A stretch of 64,000 bases of DNA from Streptomyces sp. NA02950 (GCF_013364155.1 NZ_CP054917.1:62001-126000); one strand, 5' to 3'; positions 25,115 to 34,692 are shown, counted from the stretch's first letter. Notes: generated by a model from the sequence alone, not told the origin. Translations and numbers: made by a program.

Positions 25115-26011
25115 CTACAGGGTGGGCCAGGCTGGCCGCCACGTGGCGGTCAGGCGGGCGGAGTTGGTGGGGTCGGTGGCGGTCCACCGCAGCTCGCTGA
25201 CGCCGGTGGGCAGCGTGAACGTGTCGATGCGGGAGGCGGCGGTCAGTGCCGTGGCGGCGTTGCCGCCGTTGCTGCGCAGCACGGAGCGCCAGGTGGGCCG
25301 GGTGTCGATCTCGATGAAGTCGCCCGGGTCGATGACGGTGTTGAGCTGCAGCACGCGGCCGGACTCGACGTGGGTAATGCGTGGGTTGGCGCACGGGCCG
25401 TAGATCCGCAGCACGGGCCAGGTCGGGGCCTTGCCGTCGACCTGGATCCAGCCGGGCCGGGTGGTGCCGTCCGGGCCTGGGTCGACGACGATGGGCGCGA
25501 CGACGGGCGCCGTGAACCCCCCGTCGGAGATCATGCCGAGCGGGATCGTGGCGTGCTGGGGGGTGTCGCTGTAGTAGAGGGGGTCGGCGGCGAGGAACTC
25601 GAGGTCGAGGGGCACCCAGCCGTTGACGAGCTGGGTCAGGTCCGGGTCGGCCTTGCGGAGCCGGCCGTTGAGGACACGGACGTCGCGGCCGGGGAACTTC
25701 AGCCGCAGTTCGGTGGTGGCGCCGCCGGTCAGGCGCAGCGCGGGGTCGTCGTGGACGTCCTGGATTGCGGCGAGGAGGTCGAGGGCGGCCACCTGGTCGC
25801 CGGGGGTTTTGATCGCGGCGTCGATGCGGACGGTGCGGCCGGTGTAGTAGTCCGCGCCGAGCCAGATGCCGTCCGCGCTGGGCGGGTCGACGTCGGCGGT
25901 GCGTACCTCGGCGCGGCCCAGGCCCTCGATGGCGGCAATGGGGACCGGGGTGCCGGTGCCGATGACGACGCCGCCCAGTTCGTGCTGGTGGTCCTTGAGG
26001 ATGGCGTTCAT
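25115..26011 (-). CDS. Distal tail protein (Dit-like)
   Basis: This 298-aa protein immediately follows the tape measure gene (ATGA overlap at 26008-26011), the invariant place of Dit in siphoviruses. An N-terminal jelly-roll half is followed by a galectin-like C-terminal half (residues such as LRIYGPCANPRITHVESGR and GDFIEIDTRPTWRSVLR). Dit forms the hub that joins the tail tube to the tip. Confidence 0.8.
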   Translation of the reverse strand: MNAILKDHQHELGGVVIGTGTPVPIAAIEGLGRAEVRTADVDPPSADGIWLGADYYTGRTVRIDAAIKTPGDQVAALDLLAAIQDVHDDPALRLTGGATTELRLKFPGRDVRVLNGRLRKADPDLTQLVNGWVPLDLEFLAADPLYYSDTPQHATIPLGMISDGGFTAPVVAPIVVDPGPDGTTRPGWIQVDGKAPTWPVLRIYGPCANPRITHVESGRVLQLNTVIDPGDFIEIDTRPTWRSVLRSNGGNAATALTAASRIDTFTLPTGVSELRWTATDPTNSARLTATWRPAWPTL

Positions 26012-29000
26012 CGGTGCTGCACCCCGCCTCGCTGAGCGCGGCGCAGCTGGTAGCCGACGGCAGCGGCGATCTGCTGTTCGGTGGCGCCGGGACGGTCGAT
26101 CTGGATGGTCTGGTTGCCGATCAGCGGGGCGGCCTGCTGAACGACGATGACCTGCACGCGGCCGGCCGCGGCGTCCTGCAGGCCGGTGAGGGCGTAGCCG
26201 AAGCGCCCGGCGACGTCGCCCAGGACGGCGGTGGCGCGGCGGCGTTTGCCGAGGGCGAGCGGCACGTACGCCTCGCCCTGCGTGCTCGGTTCGGCGAAGC
26301 GGACCAGGCCGCCCGAGGTCGCGTAGATGCCCTCGCGGATGCCGCCGTCGGCGTAGGCGAGGCCCTTGTTGGCCTTGGTGAGGTCGGCGAGCAGGCGTGT
26401 CGCGCGGGAGCCGAGGGCCTTCTTGATCTGAGCGGTGGCCCTGGTGGCCACCGTGATGATCTCGTCCTCGTCGAGGCCGGTCGCGTCCGCGATGGCGTGG
26501 ATGCCGGTGGTCTTCGACTTCGTCGCCCCGATGATCTTCACGAGGGTGGCGAGCTGCTCGTCCGAGAGCGTCTTGCCCGCCGCCTTGGAGGCGTCGTTGG
26601 CGGCCTTCGCCTTCTTCGGGCTCTTGACCGCCTGGGCCGCGAGGTCCTCGGCGTCCTGGTCGCCCTGCTCGGCCAGGCGCGCGGCGAGGTCGCCATAGCC
26701 GGAGGCGGCCAGTTTGGCCAGGTTCTGCTGGAAGGCGGTCTGGTCCTTCACGGCGCTCTTGAGCTGCCCGGTGTAGTCGCCCAGGCTCGCCTTGGACGCC
26801 TCGGCGAGGGCTTTGAGCTCCTTGGTCATCTGGCGGACGTACTTGCCGGAGCCGGTGGCCATCTTCCGGGTCAGCGCGACGCCGTCCTCGCCCATCTCCT
26901 CGAGGGCCTTGGCGACGTCGGTGCCGGCGCGGGCGGCGACGGTGGACAGGTCGCGGCGCCAGCGGGACATCGCCTTGGAGGACGCCTTCAGCTTCTTGAG
27001 GAAGATGTCGAGGCTGAAGTTGCCCTTCTTGTTCTGGGACTCGCTCGCGATCGACGACAGCGTGGTGTACGAGGCCGGGGTGTAGGAGAAGTCCGACAGG
27101 CCGCCGTCGGCGTACCAGTCGATCCCGGACGGGTCTCCGCCCAGGCGGCGCACGACCTCCTCGGTGATCCGGCGGGAACGGGGCCGCTTGGAGTGGGCGA
27201 AGGGGACGTATGCCTCCCCGTGAGTCTCGTCCTCCCCCCACACCCGCCAGGAGCCGCCCTTGGCGATCTGCGCGACGTGGTTCTCCTTGCGCATGCCGCC
27301 GTCGGCGTAGAAGTCGACGATCCCGCCGTCGGCCTGCTTGCGGACGTTGTCGGCCTGCTTGCGCAGCGCGTCGGCGAGGCTGGACGGGTCGGCGCCGAGG
27401 TTCGAGAAGACCGACACGTGCTTGGTGGTGATGGTGATCGACTTGTCGCTGAGCCGGTCCCGGGCGCCCTGGACCGCGGCGATGTTGGACAGGGCGGTGC
27501 CGGTCTTGGCGGTGACCTCCACGCTGCCGTCGGGCAGCGTCCGGGTGGTGAAGCCGACCTTGTTCAGGGCGTCCATCGCCGTCTTGTTCAGCGTCTTGAC
27601 GGTGACGGACTTCGCGCCGGGGGTGGCCTTGATCTTGGCGATCACGGAGTCGAGGCCGCCGACGGCGACGGCGGTCTTCGCGTCGACCTTGACGTCCTTG
27701 CCCGCGGGGACCGACGACAGGGCGCTGACGAGCAGGCCCAGTTCGGCACGGGCGCCCTGCGTGGGAGCGGTGATCTTGTATTCGCGGGTGCCGGGGATGA
27801 GCTCGATCGCGTAGCCGAGGTCCTCCAGCTCCTTCTTGGCCTGCTCCCCCAGCGCGTCGACGGTGATCGTGCGCTTGTCGGGGACGCGCGCGAACTCGGC
27901 CTGCACGGCGAGGAGTTCGGCCAGCGTCTGGTCGACTCCCTTGGTCTGCAGGAGGATCGACACCTGGCCGGGGATCAGACCCATCTGGTCGGCGACCTGC
28001 TGGGCCTGGGCGCCGGTGACGCCGTACTGGGCCAGCAGGTCCAGGGCCGACTTGCGGGCCTTGTCCATCTCGGTGCGCGCGGCCTGCAGGGACTGCGGCA
28101 GGTCCTTGCCCTGCTTCTGCGCGAAGTCGAACGAGGCGATCGCGGAGGACGCTGCGGCGTCGGAGATGTTGTTGAGGCTGTTGAACAGCTGCTGCCCGTT
28201 GCGGCTGGTCGTGTTGAGGGTGCCGTTGAGGCCGACGAGCTTCTTGCCGTAGTCGCCGGACTTCTTGATCTGGTCGTCGACGGCCTCGCTGGCGTTGAGG
28301 ACGGCCTCGTTGAGCCGGGCCTGGGCCGCCTGCAGGCTCACCGACCCGCCGGACAGCAGGTCGAGGGCGTCCTTCAGGGCGCGGGTGCGCTGGTCGGCGT
28401 CGGCGGTGCGGTCGGCGAGCGCGCCGACGGCCACCTTGAGCTTGTCGTACGCGCTCAGCGCCCGGCCGGAAGGATTCTGCGCCTCCGCGAGCCGCTTGGC
28501 GTCCTTGACGCCCTGCTCCATCTCGCCGCGCATCGACTTCAGCGCGTCGGCCGCCTTCTTGTACCGCTCGCCGGTGTCGGTGTACTCGAGCTTGCTGGCC
28601 TTGCCGGCGGCGTAGTCGACGTACTCCTTGTTGGCCTCGGCCAGGTCGCGGTACTTCTTCTCCAGAGCGGCGAGGCTGGTGCCCTGTCCGAGGTAGGCGT
28701 CGGTGAGGGTCCGCATGGAGACGCCGGATTCCTCCAGGACGTCGACCAGCTTGGTCTTGCTGTCGTGCAGCTTGTAGTCGAGGAGGGTCTGGGCCGCGGC
28801 GGCCCGCACGTTCTCGTCGATGACGCCGCCGGAGTCGCGCAGCGCCCGGGTCAGGTCGGCAATGCGCTCCTGGTGCTCGGCGGCGGCCTGGGCGGCCTTC
28901 TGCTGCTGGGCGGCGAGCAGTCCGAGGCCGACGGTGACGCCGGCGAGCGCCAGGCCCCAGGGCCCGCCCATCGCGCCCATCAGCCCGGTCATCGCGCCAC

Positions 29001-31206
29001 GCAGGCCGGTGCCCGCGGCCCGGGTGATGCCGTTGAGGGTGCCGGTGAACCCCGACCCGGCGGAGGAGGCGGTCCGGAAGGAGGACGCCATCTGCCCGAT
29101 GATCGGAACCCGGGTCTGCAGCACGGCGAACGCGGCGCCGTACCGGGTGATGGACTGGCCGGAGGCGGTCGCGAGGCTGCGCTGCACGGCCATCTGGGAG
29201 TTGAGGCTGCTGACCGCGCCCGTGACCCGGCCGCTGATGGTGCTGGCGAGGCCGGACATGATCGGGCCGACCCGGCGGTACAGCAGCAGCCCGAACAGCG
29301 CCGTCTGCACGGGCCCCGGGAGTGCGCCGAAGACGGAGACGAGTCCGCCGACGACCTGCCCGATGGGGACCAGGACCGTGGAGAGGGCCTCCACGGCGGC
29401 GGCTGCCGCGTCCAGGACGAGGACGATGACGTCGAGGGAGTTGGCCGCGCCGTCCGTGTCGCTGCCCAGGTCGGCCAGGGCCTCCCCGATCGGGGTGACG
29501 CCCTGGGCGAGGTTGTCCAGCACCGTCATCAGGGCCTGCCCGGCGCTGATGAGGACGTGCAGGCCGTCGGCGAGAGCGGTCTCCCCCAGTTCCTTCAGCG
29601 GCTCGAGGAGGCCCTTGGCCTCGTCGACCAGGCCGCCGAGCCCTTCGCGGGCCTGCGCGGCCAGGTCGGGCCCGAACAGGGTGGTCAGGTCCCGGGCGTA
29701 GCCGATGGCGCCCGTGATGTACGGCGTGGCGGAGGCCAGTCCGGAGGTGAGTCCGCGGGTGAGCCACTCCAGGCCCGGGGCGAGTCCCTCGTAGATCTCC
29801 AGGCCGGTCTGGCGGGTCTGCTTCTTCAGCAGCACCATGGCGCCGGCCAGGCCCTGGTTCTTCGCCGCGGCGATCGTCGCCGCGGCGCCGTTCTCGTTGA
29901 CGGCCTGGTTGAGGGAGTCGAAGGAGACGACGCCCTGGTGGGCGAGCGCGATCGCGCCGGAGAGGGCGGGCTTGCCGAACGCCTTTGCCGCGGCAGCGGT
30001 GAAGTCCTGCTGCGACATCTCGTGCTGAGCGTGGCTCAGCTTGTCGATGACGTAGCGCAGGCCCTTGAAGCGGCCCTCGGTGTCCCACGCCTCGATGCCC
30101 ATCTCGCGCAGACCCTCGGTCATTTTCTTCGTGGGGTTCGCGAGATTGGTGAAAATACCCCGGAGGGTTGTTCCTGCGGTTTGGCCGAGAATACCGGCCT
30201 TGCCGAGCATGCCGACCGCTGCGGCGGCCTCTTCCATGGAAACGCCCAGGCCATGGGCTACCGGCCCGGCGTATTTCATCGAATAGTAGATATCGATGAT
30301 GTCGCCGGATGCGGCATTTGCTGTTGCCGCGAGAATGTCCGCCGCACGGCCCGCCTGATCGGCGCCCAGGGCGAATTGGTCCATCATGTCGCCGAGATAT
30401 TTGGCGGAATCTGCGGCGTTGACGTTCGCGGCGGCCGACAGTTGCAGCGACGCCCGGGTGGCGCTGATGGCCTGGTCGGTGCGGAAGCCCGCCTTGGCCA
30501 GTTCCACCATCGCCTCGGCGGCGCCGCCGGCGGTGGCGGTGGGCAGCTCCATGTCGGCGCCCAGGGCCTTGGCGGTGGACGAGGCGCGCTGCATCTGCGA
30601 TGCCGTGGCGCCGGTGACCGCCCCGAAGGTGGCCATCCCGCGCTGGTACTCGTTGCCGTTCTCGATCAGTTCGTGCAGACCGAGGACCAGTCCTCCCCCG
30701 GCCAACAGCCCGGTCAGCCCGGCCAGTTCGGAGCGCAGACGGCGGGTGGCGGACTCCGTGTCGTGCAGGGAGCGGGTGCCGCGGCGGCCGATGCCCGCGA
30801 GGCGGCCGTCGGCGTTGCGGGCCGCCCGGGCCAGGGATGCCAGGTCGGTGGTGGCGGTGCGGAGCTGGCGGGACATGGCCCGCAGGTCGGTGGCCGCGGA
30901 GCGGGAGGCGCGGGCGCTGGAGCGCTGGGCGCTGGCGGCCCGGTTGGCGTCGCTGCCCAGGCGGCGCAGGTCCCGGCCTGCCGAGGAGGCGCCGGTGCGC
31001 AGGGTGCGCAGCGGGGTGGCGGCGCCGCGCAGGCCGGTGGCCAGCGTGCGCAGCGAGCGGTCGCCCGCGCCAAGGCGGCCCACCTCCCGGCGGACGGCGG
31101 CCAGTTCGCGGGAGAGGTCGCGGGCCTCGCGGCGGGAGCGGTTGAGGGTGCGCACGAGCCCGTCGCCGTTGCCCGTCAGGGCAACAGAGAGGCTCCACGC
31201 GACCAC
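26008..31206 (-). CDS. Tail tape measure protein
   Basis: At 1,732 aa this is the longest gene in the phage block. The N-terminal 180 residues are Arg-rich coiled coil. A TP901-type core follows (about 220-360, LSAAANVNAADSAKYLGD and GKAGILGQTAGTTLRGIFT). Hydrophobic stretches near 640-850 and long helical repeats complete a protein that sets tail length and passes through the membrane on infection. The GTG start is at 31206. A stretch at about 30120-30420 within the conserved core is visibly poorer in GC than the rest. Confidence 0.92.
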   Translation of the reverse strand: MVAWSLSVALTGNGDGLVRTLNRSRREARDLSRELAAVRREVGRLGAGDRSLRTLATGLRGAATPLRTLRTGASSAGRDLRRLGSDANRAASAQRSSARASRSAATDLRAMSRQLRTATTDLASLARAARNADGRLAGIGRRGTRSLHDTESATRRLRSELAGLTGLLAGGGLVLGLHELIENGNEYQRGMATFGAVTGATASQMQRASSTAKALGADMELPTATAGGAAEAMVELAKAGFRTDQAISATRASLQLSAAANVNAADSAKYLGDMMDQFALGADQAGRAADILAATANAASGDIIDIYYSMKYAGPVAHGLGVSMEEAAAAVGMLGKAGILGQTAGTTLRGIFTNLANPTKKMTEGLREMGIEAWDTEGRFKGLRYVIDKLSHAQHEMSQQDFTAAAAKAFGKPALSGAIALAHQGVVSFDSLNQAVNENGAAATIAAAKNQGLAGAMVLLKKQTRQTGLEIYEGLAPGLEWLTRGLTSGLASATPYITGAIGYARDLTTLFGPDLAAQAREGLGGLVDEAKGLLEPLKELGETALADGLHVLISAGQALMTVLDNLAQGVTPIGEALADLGSDTDGAANSLDVIVLVLDAAAAAVEALSTVLVPIGQVVGGLVSVFGALPGPVQTALFGLLLYRRVGPIMSGLASTISGRVTGAVSSLNSQMAVQRSLATASGQSITRYGAAFAVLQTRVPIIGQMASSFRTASSAGSGFTGTLNGITRAAGTGLRGAMTGLMGAMGGPWGLALAGVTVGLGLLAAQQQKAAQAAAEHQERIADLTRALRDSGGVIDENVRAAAAQTLLDYKLHDSKTKLVDVLEESGVSMRTLTDAYLGQGTSLAALEKKYRDLAEANKEYVDYAAGKASKLEYTDTGERYKKAADALKSMRGEMEQGVKDAKRLAEAQNPSGRALSAYDKLKVAVGALADRTADADQRTRALKDALDLLSGGSVSLQAAQARLNEAVLNASEAVDDQIKKSGDYGKKLVGLNGTLNTTSRNGQQLFNSLNNISDAAASSAIASFDFAQKQGKDLPQSLQAARTEMDKARKSALDLLAQYGVTGAQAQQVADQMGLIPGQVSILLQTKGVDQTLAELLAVQAEFARVPDKRTITVDALGEQAKKELEDLGYAIELIPGTREYKITAPTQGARAELGLLVSALSSVPAGKDVKVDAKTAVAVGGLDSVIAKIKATPGAKSVTVKTLNKTAMDALNKVGFTTRTLPDGSVEVTAKTGTALSNIAAVQGARDRLSDKSITITTKHVSVFSNLGADPSSLADALRKQADNVRKQADGGIVDFYADGGMRKENHVAQIAKGGSWRVWGEDETHGEAYVPFAHSKRPRSRRITEEVVRRLGGDPSGIDWYADGGLSDFSYTPASYTTLSSIASESQNKKGNFSLDIFLKKLKASSKAMSRWRRDLSTVAARAGTDVAKALEEMGEDGVALTRKMATGSGKYVRQMTKELKALAEASKASLGDYTGQLKSAVKDQTAFQQNLAKLAASGYGDLAARLAEQGDQDAEDLAAQAVKSPKKAKAANDASKAAGKTLSDEQLATLVKIIGATKSKTTGIHAIADATGLDEDEIITVATRATAQIKKALGSRATRLLADLTKANKGLAYADGGIREGIYATSGGLVRFAEPSTQGEAYVPLALGKRRRATAVLGDVAGRFGYALTGLQDAAAGRVQVIVVQQAAPLIGNQTIQIDRPGATEQQIAAAVGYQLRRAQRGGVQHR

Positions 31207-31227
31207 CGCCGCTCTCCTTTCCGCTCG

Positions 31228-32150
31228 CTAGAGGCGGTGATCCCGGCGGGTGTGCGCCCGGGTGCGCTGTTCGTGCAGTGCTCGGGGGATGAGGCCGACC
31301 TTCACGCCGTAGCCGTGCTGGCCGTCGGGGACGTGATCGCGTTCGTGGGCGATCAGCTCGCAGCCGGGGCAGCGGGAGGTGGTGCCGACGTACGCGAAGC
31401 GGTCGCCGCCGGCGTCCTCGTCCCACTCGTCGTGCCGGGTGCCGCAGTCGGGGCAGGTGAGCCGCTGCAGCTCCCGGTAGGCGAGGGCCTTGGCCCGGTC
31501 GACCGGCGTCCAGGTGCCGTCACCGCCGAGGAAGGCGCTGTGCGGGATCCCCCAGCGGTCGCACAGCTCCAGCTCGGCCCTCAGCTGCGGGTCGGCCCGG
31601 AGCCTTTTCCCCAGTCGCTGCGCTTGGTGTTCTGCGCGGCGAGCGCGGCCTGGAAGAGTTCGACACGGTCGGCCATGCCCCAGGAGGCGAGCAGATCGGT
31701 GGCCTCGTCCTCGCTCATGCCGTCCACGCTGGCGGCGGAGATGAGGGCGGCGGGGAAGGTGTCCTCGTTCCAGTCGGAGCCGGACTCGGCCTGTTCCTCC
31801 GTCGGCGGGTGCTCCTTGACCAGCTCGGCGAAGGCGTCACCGGGCAGGGCGCGGAAGGTGAGGACCTCGCAGTCGGCCTCGTACGCGGCGCGGGCCTCCT
31901 CGAGGGCGGCCTCGGCCGCCTTCGCCTCCTTGGCCAGGGCGTCGTTGCCCGGGTCGGCGTCGACGAGCTGGCGGAGGTTCTTCGCCTGCCGCAGGGCTTC
32001 CTCGAAGCGGTCGCGCAGGCCCTGGTCCTGCCACAGGTACAGGGGGACTTCGGCGGCCTTGCGGGCCCGCAGCCGGGCCATCTTCGCGGACCAGTGGGCA
32101 TCGGCGGCCACGGCGGCGGCCGGCGGCTCGGTGTGGACGGCGGCGCTCAC
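31228..32150 (-). CDS. Tail assembly chaperone fusion gpG-T (via -1 frameshift)
   Basis: Ribosomes that slip back one base at G-GGA-AAA (31605-31611) leave the gpG frame and read through to TAG at 31228-31230. The fusion is 307 aa: 182 from gpG and about 125 new residues. The new part has two CxxC pairs (CPDC and CPGC), a zinc-ribbon-like arrangement, and begins RLRADPQLRAELELCDRWG. No separate start exists for it. In lambda and actinophages the ratio of G to G-T controls assembly of the tail around the tape measure protein, which is the next gene. Confidence 0.85.
31581..32150 (-). CDS. Tail assembly chaperone gpG
   Basis: This 189-aa protein starts at GTG 32150, overlapping the major tail protein stop (GTGA). 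It is Ala/Glu-rich and helical (LAKEAKAAEAALEEARAAYE), as in other actinophage gpG proteins. It is made by ribosomes that do not slip at 31605-31611. It binds and recruits the tape measure protein during tail assembly and is absent from finished virions in related phages. Confidence 0.85.
   Translation of the reverse strand: MSAAVHTEPPAAAVAADAHWSAKMARLRARKAAEVPLYLWQDQGLRDRFEEALRQAKNLRQLVDADPGNDALAKEAKAAEAALEEARAAYEADCEVLTFRALPGDAFAELVKEHPPTEEQAESGSDWNEDTFPAALISAASVDGMSEDEATDLLASWGMADRVELFQAALAAQNTKRSDWGKGSGPTRS
31605..31611 (-). other. Programmed -1 ribosomal frameshift site GGGAAAA
   Basis: On the minus strand the heptamer is read G GGA AAA in the gpG frame, the X-XXY-YYZ pattern. A -1 slip gives an open 125-codon frame with zinc-ribbon motifs. 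No strong pseudoknot was identified by eye downstream. Confidence 0.85.
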
Positions 32151-32686
32151 GACGTCAGCTCCTTCTTCGTGCTGTTGGTCGCGGTGTTGCCGACGGCCGG
32201 GACGGCCAGGCCCTGGGCCGGGCGGCGGGTGATGGTGAACTTCGTCTCGAACTTCGCCGCTTCGTTGTCGGTGGTGAAGGCGGGCGACTGGGAGCCGACG
32301 CGGACCGGGAACACGTCCATCGACTTCGAGTTAGGGACGTCGCCCTTGCGGAGGATGACGACGTAGCCGATGGTCCCCTTCTTCAGGAGCTGCTCGATCT
32401 CGTCGCTGACCTTGTCCTCGTAGAAGGTGAACGAGGAGTCCTCGGCCTTGTCGGATCCGGGGATGGAGGAATCGAAGTCGTCGCCCATGTCGGGCGTCTC
32501 GATGCTCTGGTTCTCCAGCGTGAAGCCGGAGATGTTGGCGATCGCCGCGGACAGGTTGGTGCTGCCGTCGAGTTCGGCGCGGGTCGGCTTGAGGTTCGCC
32601 GCGTCGGCGATGGTCGGCAGCCACAGGAAGATGGAGACGCCACGGCGGCTGTACTTCTCAACCGTCTTGGCGGTGGGCAGTGCCAT
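32147..32686 (-). CDS. Major tail (tube) protein
   Basis: This 179-aa beta-rich protein lies directly before gpG, the conserved place of the tail tube subunit. The segments SIFLWLPTIADAANL, IANISGFTLENQSIETPDMG and YVVILRKGDVPNSKSM fit the siphoviral tube fold. ATG 32686 is separated by about 100 bp from the preceding gene, room for a strong ribosome binding site or promoter for high expression. Confidence 0.85.
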   Translation of the reverse strand: MALPTAKTVEKYSRRGVSIFLWLPTIADAANLKPTRAELDGSTNLSAAIANISGFTLENQSIETPDMGDDFDSSIPGSDKAEDSSFTFYEDKVSDEIEQLLKKGTIGYVVILRKGDVPNSKSMDVFPVRVGSQSPAFTTDNEAAKFETKFTITRRPAQGLAVPAVGNTATNSTKKELTS

Positions 32687-32787
32687 GGGATGGGCCCCTC
32701 GGGTCTGCGCGTCAGTGCAGGTCGGTCACCAGGTGCTGGTGCCGTGTCCGCGAAAGGGGCCGCCGCGGTGCGGGGTGGCGAGCCGGG

Positions 32788-33222
32788 CTAGCCGGTCGCC
32801 GGGGTCCAGCGGAGCTGGAATCTGATCACATAAGAAACGATAACGGCGGCCGGGTCGTCCTCCGGGCCAGCGTCTAGAGCCAGTTCGCGGGCGTAGCAGC
32901 TGAAGCCCGGCACCGTGAGGGCGTGCAGCCAGGCCCCGTCGGTGTCGCGTCCGAGGACGGCGGTGCGGACGCGGTCGGCGAGCCATTCCGCCTGGGCGTG
33001 GGTGCGGGCCACGCAGTCGACCTGGTAGTAGGTGTCGCTGTCCTCATGCCGGTCGGTGAACGGGGCCCCGTCCAGGGTGAGGGTGAGGGAGCGCAGTACG
33101 GAGTACGGCGGCTCGGCCGGCTTGCCGTCGACCTGGGGCAGCGCCCCGGCGCCGCACGGCTTGCCGGTCGCGGTAGCGAGCAGTGCCCCCAGTGCCTGGG
33201 ATACGAGGCGGCGTTCGATCAT
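32788..33222 (-). CDS. Tail terminator-like protein
   Basis: This 144-aa alpha/beta protein starts at ATG 33222, overlapping the previous stop (ATGA). Its pattern (SLTLTLDGAPFTDRHEDSDTYYQVDCVARTH is one beta-rich run in the middle) matches small tail-completion/terminator proteins of actinophages. It precedes the major tail gene, where the terminator that caps the tube is usually found. Confidence 0.7.
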   Translation of the reverse strand: MIERRLVSQALGALLATATGKPCGAGALPQVDGKPAEPPYSVLRSLTLTLDGAPFTDRHEDSDTYYQVDCVARTHAQAEWLADRVRTAVLGRDTDGAWLHALTVPGFSCYARELALDAGPEDDPAAVIVSYVIRFQLRWTPATG

Positions 33223-33626
33223 TCGAAGGCCCCCATCGCGGCGGTGGCGATCCGTTCGGCGAAGCGGGGCTGGATCAGGGCGAGCGCCGGGGTGACGTGC
33301 GGGAAGGGCGGCTGGGCGTAGATCCGGCCGAGGGAGTCGGCGCCGTAGAAGCCGAGTTCCAGGCGGCGGGCCTGGGGGGCGAAGGTGCCCACCGTGGCGG
33401 TGGCGCCGTGTCGGCGGGGGCGGACCTGGACCTGCCAACTGGCCCGGTAGCGGCCGGTGATGACGTTCGGGCCGGGCCGTCCGCTGGCGGCGGCCTGGAT
33501 GAGGGCCTGCAAGACCATGGCCTCGTGGCCGACGGCGCGCGCGGTGGCCGGTCCGACCCGGGCGGCGGCCTGGGCCATGGCGGCGGCGAGCTGGTCGGGG
33601 TCGGTGAAGCGCCGGGCGGGGCTCAT
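33219..33626 (-). CDS. HK97 gp10-like head-tail joining protein
   Basis: This 135-aa protein has a helical N-terminus (DQLAAAMAQAAARVGPATARAV) then a beta sheet (YRASWQVQVRPRRHGATATV, AQARRLELGFYG). This is the pattern of the HK97 gp10 family neck proteins. It begins at ATG 33626 with overlap to the preceding stop. Confidence 0.72.
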   Translation of the reverse strand: MSPARRFTDPDQLAAAMAQAAARVGPATARAVGHEAMVLQALIQAAASGRPGPNVITGRYRASWQVQVRPRRHGATATVGTFAPQARRLELGFYGADSLGRIYAQPPFPHVTPALALIQPRFAERIATAAMGAFE

Positions 33627-34051
33627 GGGCTGGCCCCTCGCGGGTTGTTCTCGTCCAGCCAGGTCACGCGGACGGCGATGACGGTGGCGGCCAGGCCCGG
33701 CTGGGCGCAGCGCCAGGTCCGTCCGACCAGCGCCGGGTCCTGGGCGGCGCGCAGCACACGGACGGTGTCGTCGCGGGCGGCGACCGGGGCGTCGACGGGG
33801 GTCAGCAGCCGGTAGGTGGTCTTGGGGTCGTCCGGGTAGGGCTGGCCGGCGACGGGCACGGTGATGCCGGGGGCGGCGGTGTCGTCGAGGACGGCGCCGG
33901 GACCCTCGTACACCACGTGCGGAGGCGGGGCCTCGAGGTCGCCGGTGTCCGGGTTGAGGATGGGGGGCCCGGCCGGGCGGCTGATCTGGATGGTGTCGCC
34001 CATCATGAGGTCCTCGACGAGCGCGCCGAGGAAGCGGAGGTCGAGGGTCAT
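33623..34051 (-). CDS. Head-tail connector (DUF6093-like) protein
   Basis: This 142-aa beta-rich protein starts at ATG 34051, coupled by ATGA to the preceding gene. The segments MMGDTIQISRPAGPPILNPDTGDLE and TYRLLTPVDAPVAARDD are similar to actinophage head-closure proteins annotated DUF6093. It sits where head completion proteins are expected. Confidence 0.65.
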   Translation of the reverse strand: MTLDLRFLGALVEDLMMGDTIQISRPAGPPILNPDTGDLEAPPPHVVYEGPGAVLDDTAAPGITVPVAGQPYPDDPKTTYRLLTPVDAPVAARDDTVRVLRAAQDPALVGRTWRCAQPGLAATVIAVRVTWLDENNPRGASP

Positions 34052-34428
34052 GGGCGGCCTCCGGCCCACTCGGTGAGCTGGCGGAGCATGGCGGTGGTCA
34101 GTTCGGTGGGGCTGCCGTCGAGGTCGTCGCGGTTGAGGGCGGCCTGCTGCAGGCGGGACGGGTCGATGCCGGCCAGGAAGGCCACGATGGCGTCGGTGGG
34201 CGGGACTTCGCTGGCGACGGCGACCTGGGCGTAGCCGTCGAAGACGGCGGCGTCGACCGGCGGGCGGACGTACAGCACGAGCAGCGGGGGCTGGTTGGCG
34301 CGGTGCTCGAGGGTGTAGCCGGACAGCGACGCGGAGACCTCGTGCCCGGCGAGGGTGACGCCGGCGCGCACTCCGTCGGTGGTGATGCGGACGGAGTGCA
34401 GGTCGTCGGCCAGGCTGGGTTCCTGCAT
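34048..34428 (-). CDS. Phage hypothetical protein, 126 aa (neck region)
   Basis: This is a 126-aa soluble protein of mixed fold in the head-tail joining block, ATGA-coupled to the next gene. I recognise no family. A role in neck assembly is inferred only from position. Confidence 0.65.
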   Translation of the reverse strand: MQEPSLADDLHSVRITTDGVRAGVTLAGHEVSASLSGYTLEHRANQPPLLVLYVRPPVDAAVFDGYAQVAVASEVPPTDAIVAFLAGIDPSRLQQAALNRDDLDGSPTELTTAMLRQLTEWAGGRP

Positions 34429-34470
34429 GGCGGGGAGTCCTCGTCTCTCGGTGGCGGTGGTGGCGGGTGG

Positions 34471-34692
34471 CTACTCGGGGTCGTCGGTGTCGTCCGCTTC
34501 CGGGGGCGGGTCGGCGCGTTCGGTGTCGGTGCTGACGGCGAACCCGAAGGGGACGTCGTCGGCGGGCGGTTCGGCGGGCAGGGCCTGAAGCAGGCGCAGC
34601 GCGGTGGTCTCGGCGGCCTTGAGGGCGGCGGTGCTGTTCTGGCCGACTTCGATCTCGATCTCGCGGCCGGGGGCGCGGACGATCAGGCGCAT
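34471..34692 (-). CDS. Phage hypothetical protein, 73 aa
   Basis: This small acidic protein has an N-terminal beta hairpin (MRLIVRAPGREIEIEVG) and a disordered acidic tail (PPPEADDTDDPE). Its start overlaps the end of the 91-aa gene by 10 bp. The function is unknown; the acidic tail is common in phage head accessory proteins. Confidence 0.6.
   Translation of the reverse strand: MRLIVRAPGREIEIEVGQNSTAALKAAETTALRLLQALPAEPPADDVPFGFAVSTDTERADPPPEADDTDDPE

Noticed and set aside
26014..32232. A 2,072-codon plus-strand open frame over the tape measure region
   Set aside because: It is antisense to the tape measure gene, starts and ends in unrelated genes, and its translation is Gly/Val/Arg-biased with no domain. 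It results from high third-position GC.
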